Shown: in pieces, positions 8,801 to 16,546 of the stretch
How positions within the stretch are numbered: the stretch's first letter is position 1
How the letters are laid out: each line of letters starts with the position of its first letter
Assembly (NCBI GenBank): GCA_029260135.1
Contig: JAJDDV010000167.1
Coordinates: forward strand, 1-34,365
DNA length: 34,365 nucleotides
Direction: 5' to 3'
Source: Phycisphaerae bacterium
GTDB lineage: Bacteria > Planctomycetota > Phycisphaerae > UBA1845
Program-made: the position numbers and the translations under genes
Notes under the pieces: model-generated
Database searches by the model: none
Told to the model about the DNA's origin: nothing
What the model saw: only the letters and a program-made list of their open reading frames with translations

Positions 8801-9605
8801 GTCGGATGATCAGGTCCTGCCGCGATACACCCTCCAGCGATCGACCGAGCCACTCCAATGGCTCCGAACTGTCGGCGCTTCCAAGTCTCGCTCGCAAACG
8901 AGTGCCCGAGTCGCCTTCGACGTAATCGACCGTAAGCGAACCGGAGCTTATCGTTGAGAGCAAGGACGTTCCGAGTGTGTTCTCATCCGGAATCGTTTGG
9001 CCACTGGCTGGCACGGCGGTGACGACCCTCTCCAAGAGCTCGACCATGTGGCATAGAGACTCGGGGATTTCGGTCACGCGTGTCGCGCCTTCGGCGATCG
9101 GCTCAGTATCCGTGCGTGACGTAGGCACGCTGACCGTTTGACCGTTCACGACCGCTTCGATTCCGCAAGCCTCTCCATCGATCGCGAATCGACTGGAAAC
9201 CCCCGCGGCGGACAGGAGGTGATGAACCAGCAGGCAACGGTCGAGATCGTTTCCCATCTGGCCGGCCATGACACCGCTAGGGGCGCGCATCGCTCCCACG
9301 TAGTCCTCCGGAAGAAGCTGCTCGCCGGCCCAGGCGACAATGTCCTTCCCGCCGGCCGTCATCGAGTCCGCCAGCGCCTGAACATGTGGGTCAATCTTTG
9401 AGGCAATCGCAAAGCCCTCCGGGCTGCCCGGTGAGTCGCCATCGTCGGGCGGCGTTGACGCCGGTCCGTTGCACGCGATCACGCCAAGCAGGCCGGACAT
9501 CAAGCAAAGCATGGCGTTGGCGGGCGTCCAGTTGAATCGGTAGGGGGGTCGCAACTCGCAGTTGCGCTTCGGCTTTGTTCCGATGGGATTCGGTCGGCAG
9601 GACAT
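5844..9605 (-). CDS. Large lipoprotein with von Willebrand factor A domain
   Basis: The product has 1253 residues from the ATG at 9603-9605, chosen because AGGAGG lies about 8 bases upstream; a longer frame to 9758 has no such site. The N-terminus has a basic stretch, a hydrophobic run and a lipobox ending at C45 (GVIAC), so it should be a lipid-anchored envelope protein. Residues about 170-200 (DRCLLVHHLLSAAGVSSRFAIDG) resemble the core of transglutaminase-like domains, without a clear catalytic triad. Residues about 805-1000 are a von Willebrand A domain with a MIDAS motif DTSSS near residue 817 and the later VLADGDNDC. The von Willebrand domain suggests metal-dependent protein binding; the rest is not recognised. 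The C-terminus carries two Ala/Asp-rich repeats (DEAQDAYEDG and DEAQDAYDAQ). It appears to be monocistronic. Confidence 0.8.
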   Translation of the reverse strand: MSCRPNPIGTKPKRNCELRPPYRFNWTPANAMLCLMSGLLGVIACNGPASTPPDDGDSPGSPEGFAIASKIDPHVQALADSMTAGGKDIVAWAGEQLLPEDYVGAMRAPSGVMAGQMGNDLDRCLLVHHLLSAAGVSSRFAIDGEACGIEAVVNGQTVSVPTSRTDTEPIAEGATRVTEIPESLCHMVELLERVVTAVPASGQTIPDENTLGTSLLSTISSGSLTVDYVEGDSGTRLRARLGSADSSEPLEWLGRSLEGVSRQDLIIRLVAPDGTTTDHRRTLFDTASSVVNQAPDVESDLYSVWIGAHVVTPLFHDLESRRFDPEDDLAAALRLRSIELAMETDNAGWQLFTNHDEAGAVFFDSMRVIISSQEKRLTSSGALTPGLDLLANPRRILGNDNPVAMQVALGMTDAMVESMVFQRVTGVSALAVPDIFAALFQEEPNDEVSRSAFYDDALGRLLLEGVTEESLTFGDDDSEAEARVVLISGALVLDLSDDERDRIESTAGGDFTDLITASGDVILGDGPDRGWPVQLYLLDNGAQLDYAPTITHGESPQSALATPTGTAIDGQGIYQDENITFHAVARAFEALEDPGDPDSRRDTADWHIADETDVVTSSGSMDRATATLTESKPRVLQWGAARDTASYYESPLWLAPAIAASIRDAMPVECRMVYDGEGVTRWHSVDFTQFTPSRMTIEIDGTPVGISTVIASDDAGVHEITIAQRDLTRLVLHMKTPNGEANVAAITTPRELRLRGRVMSYRGSPAVMLQQSYAIGVPDSSIATTGNTAASWPDGSVDFRVPGTANPTLPASVAILVDTSSSMDLPVDSGCVGDACATRIDVVAGALDDIVTSTSNRVELAVWGFPSTFDGICRQEIDDLAPWSLDRDATLDARGRLTVAGLTGGTPLTGVLNAAINEIDDNSRGAARRLIVLADGDNDCDPGLESVVVPDDLVIYTIGIGIASGGDAEQQLQSLATRAGGTYTRTTTGDELTAALVSLGTLPIPVPALPRTVATTITAPNHLAKDFAFPVDTDDVIVYLDEEPDREPLAEFVTVLPGEAFPTDGVSIADEYVSRIEEHRAEQENVLIVMPDRMVNVGLFRDALGWYEVNTQTGATTAVAQDGLHAGAAALEFGGRVAGLWAGAESVMSSFLECILPGCGEDLDTIKMSLCGSISGDASVWASIIPDEAQDAYEDGVAIVEAACTTGITVGGLIQDAAGDEAQDAYDAQVDAAKGAVVGWAQGFLLNLLGMGD

Positions 9606-9835
9606 GGTCTCCGCCTCCTCTGCAGTTGGTTGGTCAATCTTGATGAATCCATGCGGATCGGTCGCTGATCGTTCAGGACCAGATTCCTCGATCTCGCGCG
9701 CCGCACATAGGAATTCTCGGACGATGACGAGACGAGCGTTAGCTGCAATACAGTTCACTCAATCCCGCTTCGTCGCTTCCGATCCGCGTTGTTGGTGCTG
9801 GTAATGCGGGCGACTTGTATGAGCATGTCCCATGA

Positions 9836-10042
9836 GTGACCGTATCGGCGTTGGTCGACACCTGCCGGGATGCCTTGCTGCTCTTCTACTTCCACAACAT
9901 GGACGTTCGGAGGGCAGCAGTGAGTCTGGGGATCGCCGAGGGGACGCTGAAGGCGCAGTTGCACCGGGGGCGTGAGCTGCTTCGCAAGCGGCTTGGGCCG
10001 CTGCTCGAAGAACGGGTCCGGGAGGATGAAGAATATGCTTGA
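9836..10042 (+). pseudogene. Sigma factor region 4 fragment
   Basis: The frame opens with a GTG directly after an in-frame stop and encodes 68 residues that match only region 4 of ECF sigma factors: RDALLLFYFHNMDVRRAAVS, then LGIAEGTLKAQLHRGRELLRKRL, a helix-turn-helix. Region 2 is absent here and I cannot find it in the 230 bases upstream in any frame. It is therefore probably the 3' remnant of an ECF sigma gene, though a stand-alone DNA-binding protein is possible. It overlaps the next gene by 8 bases, the coupling expected of a sigma/anti-sigma pair. Confidence 0.6.
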
Positions 10043-10382
10043 CGACCTGGACCGGATACTCCTTGGTGAGCCCGTCGTGTCACCCTCGAGCGATTTCGCA
10101 AGCCGGGTGATGCGGGCGGTACGACGCAGCTGCGTTCAGTTCGCGCCGCTGCCGTTCCCCTGGCAGCGTTTCGTTGCCGGGCTCGTCGGCGGACTCGTCT
10201 GCACGTTCGTCACTGCCACACGCTTGATGTCTGGATCAAGACTGAATCATACCGCCTTCGACGCGACCGCGTGGAAAGACACGCTGTCGCGAGGCCTGGA
10301 TCCCGGATTGCTCGGCATGACCGTTGCGCTCGTTATGAGCTTGCTCGTCGTTCGTCTCTCGGTGATGTATGCGAGCCGGTAG
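10035..10382 (+). CDS. Small membrane protein, possible anti-sigma partner
   Basis: The product has 115 residues from the ATG at 10035, with GGAGG at 10021-10025 at good spacing; an ATG at 10026 sits too close to that site. It has an acidic head (MLDDLDRILLGE), a cytoplasmic segment with SDFASRVMRAVRR, then two hydrophobic helices (about residues 46-62 and 93-110). Its start overlaps the end of the sigma region-4 fragment, so it was probably the membrane-bound regulator of that sigma factor. There is no zinc-binding HXXXCXXC motif. The assignment rests on position and topology, not on sequence similarity. Confidence 0.6.
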   Translation: MLDDLDRILLGEPVVSPSSDFASRVMRAVRRSCVQFAPLPFPWQRFVAGLVGGLVCTFVTATRLMSGSRLNHTAFDATAWKDTLSRGLDPGLLGMTVALVMSLLVVRLSVMYASR

Positions 10383-10527
10383 CCGATCGAGACCCCGTGG
10401 GCAATGCGTCTGTGTGCGGCTGGCATGGCGAAAGCACGTAGGGGTCGCGGTGCGGACCGCCCATCAGTGCCACCCTATGTCATCGCCTGCGGACCTACCA
10501 CACACGCCGTGCAAGAAGGCTTGCCGT

Positions 10528-10920
10528 CTACCCCCCGTTCCCCGACGCCGCGCGGCTCACGTAGATCTTCAGCGCAACCTGCTTGCGATCCTGCCCGTCC
10601 TTCTCGACGCGGACCTCGCCGCGGACACGATCACCGACGCGCAGGTCCGACAGCTTGGCCACCACGCCGTTGATCAGGATCTCCGTCTCCTTCGTGACGA
10701 TGCCCGTGCCCACTGCGTCTTCCTTGCGCTTGTCGTTGTAATACGAAACGGCGACACTCCCCGTCCCATCCAACGCCGCGCTGACCTGTTCGATCGTCCC
10801 CTCGAGCGACAGCACCTCCACGCGCGCCTCCTGCTGGCGACACCCGCTCCCGACCACTCCCATCGCCAACGCAGACAGCGCAACAACGAACCGCAAACGA
10901 CAACCGCGTAGTCTAGCCAT
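10528..10920 (-). CDS. Small lipoprotein with beta-rich (DUF5666-like) domain
   Basis: The product has 130 residues from the ATG at 10918-10920, with GGAG 9 bases upstream. The N-terminus MARLRGCRLRFVVALSALAM is a lipoprotein signal ending at a lipobox (VVGSGC). The mature part reads like a small barrel (LEGTIEQVSAAL, a Tyr-Tyr-Asn segment, TKETEILINGVVAKLSDLRV, GDRVRGEVRVEKDG), a pattern seen in DUF5666 proteins and related OB-like folds. The function is unknown. It stands alone, convergent with the small membrane protein gene to its left. Confidence 0.7.
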   Translation of the reverse strand: MARLRGCRLRFVVALSALAMGVVGSGCRQQEARVEVLSLEGTIEQVSAALDGTGSVAVSYYNDKRKEDAVGTGIVTKETEILINGVVAKLSDLRVGDRVRGEVRVEKDGQDRKQVALKIYVSRAASGNGG

Positions 10921-11330
10921 CTCTTTGCACTCCGTAACGGAAACGGTCACCCGCCGATAGCAAAGCCATGATACCGCAACGCGACCCAACGACCACGAAC
11001 GATCTACCGCGCCGTGCGTGTCCGCGTCGTTTCCGCGCCAAGCCAGAATTCTCGCGGATCGCGATCCAGCGTGTCAAGACGCCCCCCCCCCGCTCGCCGT
11101 ATGGCCTCTCTTCTCACGAGGCGAGCGAATCCGCACGGCCTCATACCGCCGCGCCGGGAATACGGACCACTCACAAAGGAAGGCGCCGCGTTCTCGGCGT
11201 GCTCCGCGGTGAGATAAACGGGCGGAAACCGCACAAGCGACGTCCTCAGGTGCCCCACGACCCGAATCCCCGTTTTCATCTTCAGGCCACCCCCGCCAGA
11301 TGCCGATAACCGACCGTCGATAGCAGTATT
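10921..11330. other. Intergenic stretch upstream of the small lipoprotein
   Basis: There is no convincing gene. A run of nine C lies near 11083-11092, and bases 11190-11225 (TTCTCGGCGTGCTCCGCGGT and flanks) read like a decayed dispersed repeat. I see no promoter I can defend. Confidence 0.4.
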
Positions 11331-11460
11331 GCTAAGAGGGTGTTTAACGAGGGAGGGCGAGGCTCCCGCCGAACCGCGCACAACGCCGCGATTGGGGCTC
11401 GCCAGGCGCTTCGCCCGTTCAATCCGGGTTCCCGTTCGGCTCATCAAACACACTCTTAGG
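11331..11460. repeat. MITE-like element with 20-bp imperfect terminal inverted repeats
   Basis: GCTAAGAGGGTGTTTAACGA at 11331-11350 and the reverse complement of 11441-11460 (CCTAAGAGTGTGTTTGATGA) match at 16 of 20 positions. The 130-bp unit encodes nothing. Its interior starts with GAGGGCGAGGCTCCCGCCGA, a motif I associate with dispersed repeats in planctomycete genomes. It sits 26 bases upstream of the methyltransferase start. Confidence 0.55.
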
Positions 11461-11486
11461 GGGTATCGCCGCGGATCGAGCAAACA

Positions 11487-12278
11487 GTGTCAACGCGCTC
11501 ACTTAGCGCACGACGGCTCTACCATCGGATGCGACGCATGGCGCACCCGCTGGTCGAGTCCTATCTTCCGGTTTCGTATGCGCCGGAGGAGATCGGTACG
11601 TGCAAACGGCGGCTCGATCCCACCGGATCCCGAAGCCGCTTCGATGCCAATCCCGACACCGACGCACGCATCCAGCGCGTAGCCGCCACACTCGGCATCA
11701 GCGAGCATCAGGCAAGATCCTATATGGGCGAGGCACGCCGCGTTGAACTCAGCCCCCCGCCGGAATCCGACGACAACCAGCTCGCCTCGCCCATGTGTTT
11801 CGAGGATCGATACACCGTTTACGTCGTTACCCGAGCTCTGGCACCGACATCGGTGATCGAAACAGGCATCGCCTACGGCGTCTCCTCCGCCTACATCCTC
11901 GCCGCGATGGACGCAGCCGACACAGGTTCGCTCATCAGCATCGAACGAAGCCGCGACCCGCGCATCGGCGCACACGTTCCCCAGGAGCTTCGCTCACGTT
12001 GGAGCGTTCGAACCGGAACCAGTCTCACCGTCCTGCCCCCCCTACTCGAGGACTGCGGCGAGATCGACCTGTTCATCCATGACAGTTGGCACGGCTACTG
12101 GAACATGCGGCGCGAATACGAACTCGCCTGGAAGTACATCCGACCCGGCGGCGTACTCTGCTCGCACGACATCCTGGCGACCAACGCGTTTCCGCGATTC
12201 GTTCAGGCGCACCGCGGCGAGATCGCGACATGGATCGCCAGCGTCAACTTCGGCCTCATCAAGAAGCAAGACGGCTGA
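11487..12278 (+). CDS. Class I SAM-dependent methyltransferase
   Basis: The product has up to 263 residues from a GTG at 11487; an ATG at 11529 would shorten it by 14, and neither has a clear ribosome binding site. The SAM-binding motif is VIETGIAYGVSSAYILAAMD near residues 113-132, followed by an acidic strand-2 end (LISIE), motif IDLFIHDSWHGYWNMRREYE and the late strand VLCSHDI, as in the Methyltransf_24 group. Enzymes of this group often modify sugars or small metabolites, and the substrate here is unknown. Residues 20-85 form an N-terminal extension I do not recognise. The gene stands alone between a MITE-like repeat and the convergent polyferredoxin gene. Confidence 0.75.
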   Translation: MSTRSLSARRLYHRMRRMAHPLVESYLPVSYAPEEIGTCKRRLDPTGSRSRFDANPDTDARIQRVAATLGISEHQARSYMGEARRVELSPPPESDDNQLASPMCFEDRYTVYVVTRALAPTSVIETGIAYGVSSAYILAAMDAADTGSLISIERSRDPRIGAHVPQELRSRWSVRTGTSLTVLPPLLEDCGEIDLFIHDSWHGYWNMRREYELAWKYIRPGGVLCSHDILATNAFPRFVQAHRGEIATWIASVNFGLIKKQDG

Positions 12279-12386
12279 ACGCCTCCTGTGTGAAAAGGTA
12301 CTCGGCCCGTGATTTCAACCGGTGATGCTTCGCCACGCGCGCAGATACGAATCGATCCGCACGCGCGGACAGAACGGAGTCCGCCC

Positions 12387-14042
12387 TTATCCCGACCCCG
12401 CCGCCGTCGCGATCATTCCGCGGTTCCGATCCGGATCCGCCTGGTGCATCGACCGCGTTTCACCGTCCGCCGTGACATAGATCGCGCGCCGGTCCCCCAC
12501 CACCGGACACTGTTTCTCGCAAATACCGCACCCGATGCATAGCGATGCGTCCACCCAGGGTACTTTCAATTCGGTGGTCGACGCGTCCGGCTCGCGTGGT
12601 TCGACTGGAACTCCCGTACCTCCGCGGCGAGGCTCGGTATAGATGGCCTTGGGACTCGTCGGGCAGACCTCCTGACACACCACGCACGCCACGTTCTTGC
12701 TGTGAGGCAAACAGCGCCCCACATCGATATGCGCCGTGCCGATTCGCACCGGTCCCTGCGCCGCCGCCTCGCCGAGCCCTAGTTTGCCCTCAACGGAAAT
12801 CGCTTCAATCGCCCCCGTCGGACAGACATGCCCGCACGCCGTACAGTGCAGTTGGCAATGGCCCATCCGAAAGTTCAGGATCGGCGACCAGAGCCCCTCC
12901 AAGCCGGCTTCGAACCATGCAGGCTGCAGAACATTGGTCGGGCAAACACGGATGCACTGATCGCACTGGATACAGCGCGACAGAAACGCGAGTTCCTCCA
13001 CCGCCCCCGGTGGACGAATCACTTGGGAAGAGAAGTTGCGTGTGCTTGAACCGCTGGTTCGCGCAAAGGGAAAGAACAGCACACCGGCCAACGCACCCAT
13101 CACCACCTTCCGCCGTGGAATGTCGGCGCCGATCACCTCGCGCTCGGTCGATGGAAACAGACCGAACCGAAGTGCCCCCTCCGGGCAATCTTCAATACAG
13201 TTCAAACAGACGAGACACTCGGCCGTCCGAACGCTGCCGTGCGGATCGCAGGCCCCCTCGCAGCGCAGCGTACATCGGTTGCACCCGTCACACGCCACCG
13301 GATCCCGCACGATCCGCCACCACGCAAACCGGCCGAGCACTCCGAGCAGCGCGCCGAGCGGACAAACCACCCGACAAAAGAACCTCGGATAAACCAGATT
13401 CATGGCCAGCAACGCCACCACGATCGCGCCGATCACCAATGAACCTTGATAGAGACGAGGTCCGCCAAAGATGTCAGGTAGTGACATTGCCGGCGCGGGA
13501 AGCAGTGCGGTGCTCACGGACCGATAAAACAAGCAGACGGGGTCCAGCCAGCCGATCTGCAGACTGCCGAACGCGGCCGCCGCGAGTAAGGCGGTCAGGA
13601 GCACGTATTTGACGTGTTGGCTCGACCTGTATCGATTCGCCGCTATCGCTTTGTCAGGATCGGCGGGTCGGGAGAGGCGGCCGACGAATTGGTGGACGGT
13701 GCCGAAGGGGCAGACCCAGTTGCAGAAAAAGCGGCCTAGGAAGAAGGTCGGGATCAAGACGACGAGCGACCAGAGCAAGCCTTTGTAGAGCGTGTGGGTG
13801 GTGACGGCTGTGGCGATCGACACGAGCGGGTCTATCTGAAGGAACGCGCTGACCCAGAGTCGCAGTCGAGGAAGCCTATCGAGGTTGGCGAATGTAGTCA
13901 GGATGACGAATGACAAGAAGAGCAACAAGAAGAACACCTGCGCGACGACCCGCACGTTGGTGATTCGCGTCAGGTTCCACCCGTCACGGCGAGGTGTTGC
14001 CAGCGGTGTGCTGAGTTCTTTGTTGTTCGCAAAGTGCGTCAT
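12387..14042 (-). CDS. Membrane-bound multi-cluster 4Fe-4S polyferredoxin (NapH/NapG-like fusion)
   Basis: The product has 551 residues. Residues about 30-235 hold several membrane helices with the two Cys-X3-Cys-Pro pairs of the NapH/CcoG family (C107/C111, C223/C227). Ferredoxin-type Cys sets follow at 251-261, 276-286, 357-367, 400-407 (with C396), 453-460 (with C444) and 502-512. A twin-arginine-like RRKVVMGALAG lies at 310-320, so the second half looks like a NapG-type Tat ferredoxin fused to a NapH-type membrane part. It should carry electrons between a membrane donor and a partner outside the cytoplasmic membrane. Its ATG begins one base after the stop codon of the DUF362 gene, so the two are translationally linked and the DUF362 protein is the likely partner. 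Confidence 0.85.
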   Translation of the reverse strand: MTHFANNKELSTPLATPRRDGWNLTRITNVRVVAQVFFLLLFLSFVILTTFANLDRLPRLRLWVSAFLQIDPLVSIATAVTTHTLYKGLLWSLVVLIPTFFLGRFFCNWVCPFGTVHQFVGRLSRPADPDKAIAANRYRSSQHVKYVLLTALLAAAAFGSLQIGWLDPVCLFYRSVSTALLPAPAMSLPDIFGGPRLYQGSLVIGAIVVALLAMNLVYPRFFCRVVCPLGALLGVLGRFAWWRIVRDPVACDGCNRCTLRCEGACDPHGSVRTAECLVCLNCIEDCPEGALRFGLFPSTEREVIGADIPRRKVVMGALAGVLFFPFARTSGSSTRNFSSQVIRPPGAVEELAFLSRCIQCDQCIRVCPTNVLQPAWFEAGLEGLWSPILNFRMGHCQLHCTACGHVCPTGAIEAISVEGKLGLGEAAAQGPVRIGTAHIDVGRCLPHSKNVACVVCQEVCPTSPKAIYTEPRRGGTGVPVEPREPDASTTELKVPWVDASLCIGCGICEKQCPVVGDRRAIYVTADGETRSMHQADPDRNRGMIATAAGSG

Positions 14043-14043
14043 G

Positions 14044-15120
14044 TCAGAGCCTTTGCACCGCGATCTGAGCTAAGCGATCATACGTCCGCCACTCGCGCTC
14101 GTTGATTCGCTTCCATCCGCCGGCGACCTGTGCCGCGATCTTGGCGTGCGCGAGTTCGAGGTAGGTCAGCTTTGCCGGATCCCGCCCGAGAAGACGCTCG
14201 TAACACCAAGCGTCACAGGCCACCGAATCGACGGAAGCGATCACGGCAGGTCGACCCAACAACCCGCCGGGGCGAACATCGCTGAGGCGCCCTCCGGTCG
14301 GGCCGCTTCGCATCATGACGCGTGTTGCGTCGGCGATCATCAGCGTCGGGCTGATCATCGAGGCCAAGTCACTAATGGTCTCATGAATCACCTGATGGAA
14401 CTGGTTTCGGCGGCCGCCGAGCAATCCGTACCAGTTCTTGAGGTTCATCGAGGCACTGCAGAGATTGTGGTCTTTGATCGGTGCCACGCCGATGACCTTG
14501 TTCGCCTCCGCCAGCGGCCGATGGAGGATCGGCCAGTGCCCGATCGCCTCGCCGCGCCGTCTATCCGGCGGTCGATTTCGCATGGCAACCGTCGCGAAGT
14601 GTGACGGTGCCGGCAGCAACAGAGTCGCCCCCTCGGCCTCGGCGGCATCGTGGATCAGCGAACGCCGGAAGCAAGCCTGCGGTGATTCGATCGGGTGGTC
14701 GGTCACGAGGACCTTGCGTGCGCCTGCCTCGAAACAGAGACGCACCAGCTCGCGTACGATGTCTGGATGGGTTGTCGCGCCGAGGTATGGTGGGCGGTCA
14801 AAGCCGATGTTGGGCTTGATGAGAACGACGTCGCCCTGGCTTATGAATCGCTTGATACCTGCCCGCGGGTCGAGCCCACTCACGGCCGACCGTACCAGCC
14901 GCCCGACCTGATCCTCGTTACCCAGGGCGACGCTGATTCTCGGATTCGACGTGGGAAAGTCGATCTTTCCGAAGAAGTTGGGCGGCGGCGCGACGGTCTC
15001 GATCTCACTACCGGTGGTGTCATCGGCAAGCCGAATACCTCCCCACACTGCGACGCCCGAGGCGATGACCGCGCCGGCACTGCGTTTGAGACATTCACGT
15101 CGCGTCAGGTGATCGTCCAT
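14044..15120 (-). CDS. DUF362 protein with Tat signal
   Basis: The product has 358 residues from the ATG at 15118-15120. A longer frame to 15273 would translate the dispersed repeat region, so I reject that start. The N-terminus reads LTRRECLKRSAGAVIASGVAV, a twin-arginine signal with a hydrophobic core. DUF362 hallmarks follow: VVLIKPNIGF, the segment APIKDHNLCSASMNLKNWYG, and DATRVMMRSGPTGG. DUF362 proteins have no settled function but often occur near ferredoxins. Here the next gene is a polyferredoxin one base downstream, which suggests an extracytoplasmic redox role. A second, distinct DUF362 gene lies at 22640-23677. Confidence 0.82.
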   Translation of the reverse strand: MDDHLTRRECLKRSAGAVIASGVAVWGGIRLADDTTGSEIETVAPPPNFFGKIDFPTSNPRISVALGNEDQVGRLVRSAVSGLDPRAGIKRFISQGDVVLIKPNIGFDRPPYLGATTHPDIVRELVRLCFEAGARKVLVTDHPIESPQACFRRSLIHDAAEAEGATLLLPAPSHFATVAMRNRPPDRRRGEAIGHWPILHRPLAEANKVIGVAPIKDHNLCSASMNLKNWYGLLGGRRNQFHQVIHETISDLASMISPTLMIADATRVMMRSGPTGGRLSDVRPGGLLGRPAVIASVDSVACDAWCYERLLGRDPAKLTYLELAHAKIAAQVAGGWKRINEREWRTYDRLAQIAVQRL

Positions 15121-15202
15121 CAGAACCCAACCGTGCGTTTCGATGCTCTTTCGCTGTCGCCACATGCGGGCCTTGTGCATGTGCGGTTTGGTACGGTGGC
15201 GG

Positions 15203-15312
15203 CACCCGCCGCCGTTCGCGGCGCCACCCATGAAGGGGGGCGCTACATCTGCAGGAGGTGCATCAAGATGCACCCTACATCAGCATGCCCGCGCCTTCGG
15301 CTTGGGCATGGC
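15203..15312 (+). repeat. Composite palindromic repeat A, copy 1
   Basis: About 110 bases recur almost unchanged at 15518-15627, offset 315. The unit holds three hairpins: CGCCG..CGGCG around 15210-15225, GGTGCATC/GATGCACC at 15256-15273, and ATGCCC..GGGCAT around 15290-15309. A shortened third copy of its last 38 bases lies at 15664-15701. Confidence 0.75.
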
Positions 15313-15320
15313 GCTCCGTC

Positions 15321-15528
15321 TGGATCATCGAGTCCCCCAGGTCTAAAGACCTGGGCCACCCAGCCATCACCCTACGCTCTACGATCACATGGCGGCGCTT
15401 CACTTGGCCATGCCACCCGTCGTCTGGATCATCGAGTCCCCCAGGTCTAAAGACCTGGGCCACCCAGCCATCACCCTACGCTCTACGATCACATGGCGGC
15501 GCTTCGCTTGGCCATGCCACCCGTCGCC
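15321..15528 (+). repeat. Tandem duplication of a 104-bp palindromic unit (repeat B)
   Basis: Bases 15321-15424 are repeated at 15425-15528 with very few differences. Each copy has a perfect 8-bp hairpin CCCAGGTC-TAAA-GACCTGGG. The pair lies between the two copies of repeat A, so the cluster grew by nested duplication. Confidence 0.75.
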
Positions 15529-15701
15529 GTTCGCGGCGCCACCCATGAAGGGGGGCGCTACATCTGCAGGAGGTGCATCAAGATGCACCCTACATCAGCA
15601 TGCCCGCGCCTTCGGCTTGGGCATGGCACCCGGCGATGACCGCGCTACATCAGCATGACCGCGCTACATCAGCATGCCCGCGCCTTCGGCTTGGGCATGG
15701 C
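15518..15701 (+). repeat. Composite palindromic repeat A, copies 2 and 3 (partial)
   Basis: Copy 2 at 15518-15627 matches copy 1. A partial copy at 15664-15701 repeats the CTACATCAGCATGCCC end, and a short CTACATCAGCATG is also doubled at 15645-15676. No gene is encoded. The cluster separates the DUF362 gene from the DUF6599-like gene upstream on the same strand. Confidence 0.7.
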
Positions 15702-15806
15702 ACCCGGCTGGGCCATGGCATCCGACGTTCATCAATCGTCGGGCAGCGTCAGCGAGCCGCCAGTGGCACCCTGGTTCCACATTCCTCGAGATCCAAGCAC
15801 GGTCCG

Positions 15807-16505
15807 TCAATCCGCCCCGCGATCGGCGGTCCCGTCCGCCAAGCGTCTTGCGATATTCAGCGCCGCCGCTGCATCGTCGGGATCCAGTCGAAACGGCAGA
15901 ACCTGGACGTAGCTCGTGCGTTTGACGAAAAACACGGCGCCGCCCACCTGGTATCCAACGTCTCCGACGTCGAGCCGTGAGACGTCTGGTGGTCGCTCGC
16001 TCCGGAACATCGCACGGGCGTGCTCTTCGGTGTCAAACTCATAGCAGTATACGTCGATGGCGCGTCTTGCATCGGACTCGAATCGATAGGTACCGAACGT
16101 CAGCCTCCTTGCCCCCAGCGTCAGGAACGCCTCCGCCCGCCCGTTGATCTTCACATGGAGATTGGCCGCGTCGTACCGGAACGTCTCCCGGGGTGCAGTC
16201 CAGCCGGGGAGACCCGAATCGGGAAAGGCGATCGGTCGAGCCTCATCGTCGGAGGTTGCGGCCGGGGTCGAGCCTCGAGATGCGTACAGGGACGGGTCGA
16301 CGTCGAACAAACGGTCGCCGCCGCCGCGGATGTGAATCATGATCACGGATAGGATCCCTGCCAACACGAGCAAGATCAGGGCGCTGACGATCTTCTCGCC
16401 TCGCGGAACGTCCTCACGAGGCCGCACGCCTCTTGGCCACGGGTTTCGGGGCTGCTCCTTAGACGGGACCCGTTGCTGCAACGTTGTTCGTGTCGGACGG
16501 TTCAC
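15807..16505 (-). CDS. Membrane-anchored DUF6599-like protein
   Basis: The product has 232 residues from a GTG at 16503-16505. A basic, Pro-rich head is followed by one hydrophobic helix (KIVSALILLVLAGILSVIMI, residues about 38-57), then an extracytoplasmic domain. That domain contains LHVKINGRAEAFLTLGARRL, FGTYRF, VYCYEFDTEEHARAMFRSER and a C-terminal helix, the layout of DUF6599 proteins. The function is unknown. It faces the membrane spermidine synthase-like gene divergently and lies upstream of the DUF362-polyferredoxin pair on the same strand, separated by the repeat cluster. A promoter-like AGTCGA/AGTATA pair lies only 8-35 bases upstream, so the message may be nearly leaderless or the true start may lie further in. 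Confidence 0.65.
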   Translation of the reverse strand: MNRPTRTTLQQRVPSKEQPRNPWPRGVRPREDVPRGEKIVSALILLVLAGILSVIMIHIRGGGDRLFDVDPSLYASRGSTPAATSDDEARPIAFPDSGLPGWTAPRETFRYDAANLHVKINGRAEAFLTLGARRLTFGTYRFESDARRAIDVYCYEFDTEEHARAMFRSERPPDVSRLDVGDVGYQVGGAVFFVKRTSYVQVLPFRLDPDDAAAALNIARRLADGTADRGAD

Positions 16506-16512
16506 AGATGAT

Positions 16513-16540
16513 AGTATAGCGAGGTCGCCGTAGCAGTCGA
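16513..16540 (-). promoter_or_regulatory. Candidate sigma-70-like promoter of the DUF6599-like gene
   Basis: On the minus strand TCGACT (16540-16535), 16 bases, then TATACT (16518-16513) gives 4/6 and 5/6 matches to the consensus. Transcription would start close to the GTG at 16505. Confidence 0.35.
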
Positions 16541-16546
16541 TCCATG

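Noticed and set aside
11004..11483. Minus-strand frame of 159 codons
   Set aside because: It runs through the MITE-like element and a decayed repeat. Segments such as GSAGASPS come from the repeat motif, not from a protein family.
15121..15273. Longer start for the DUF362 protein
   Set aside because: The extension translates repeat DNA and would bury the Tat signal in the chain.
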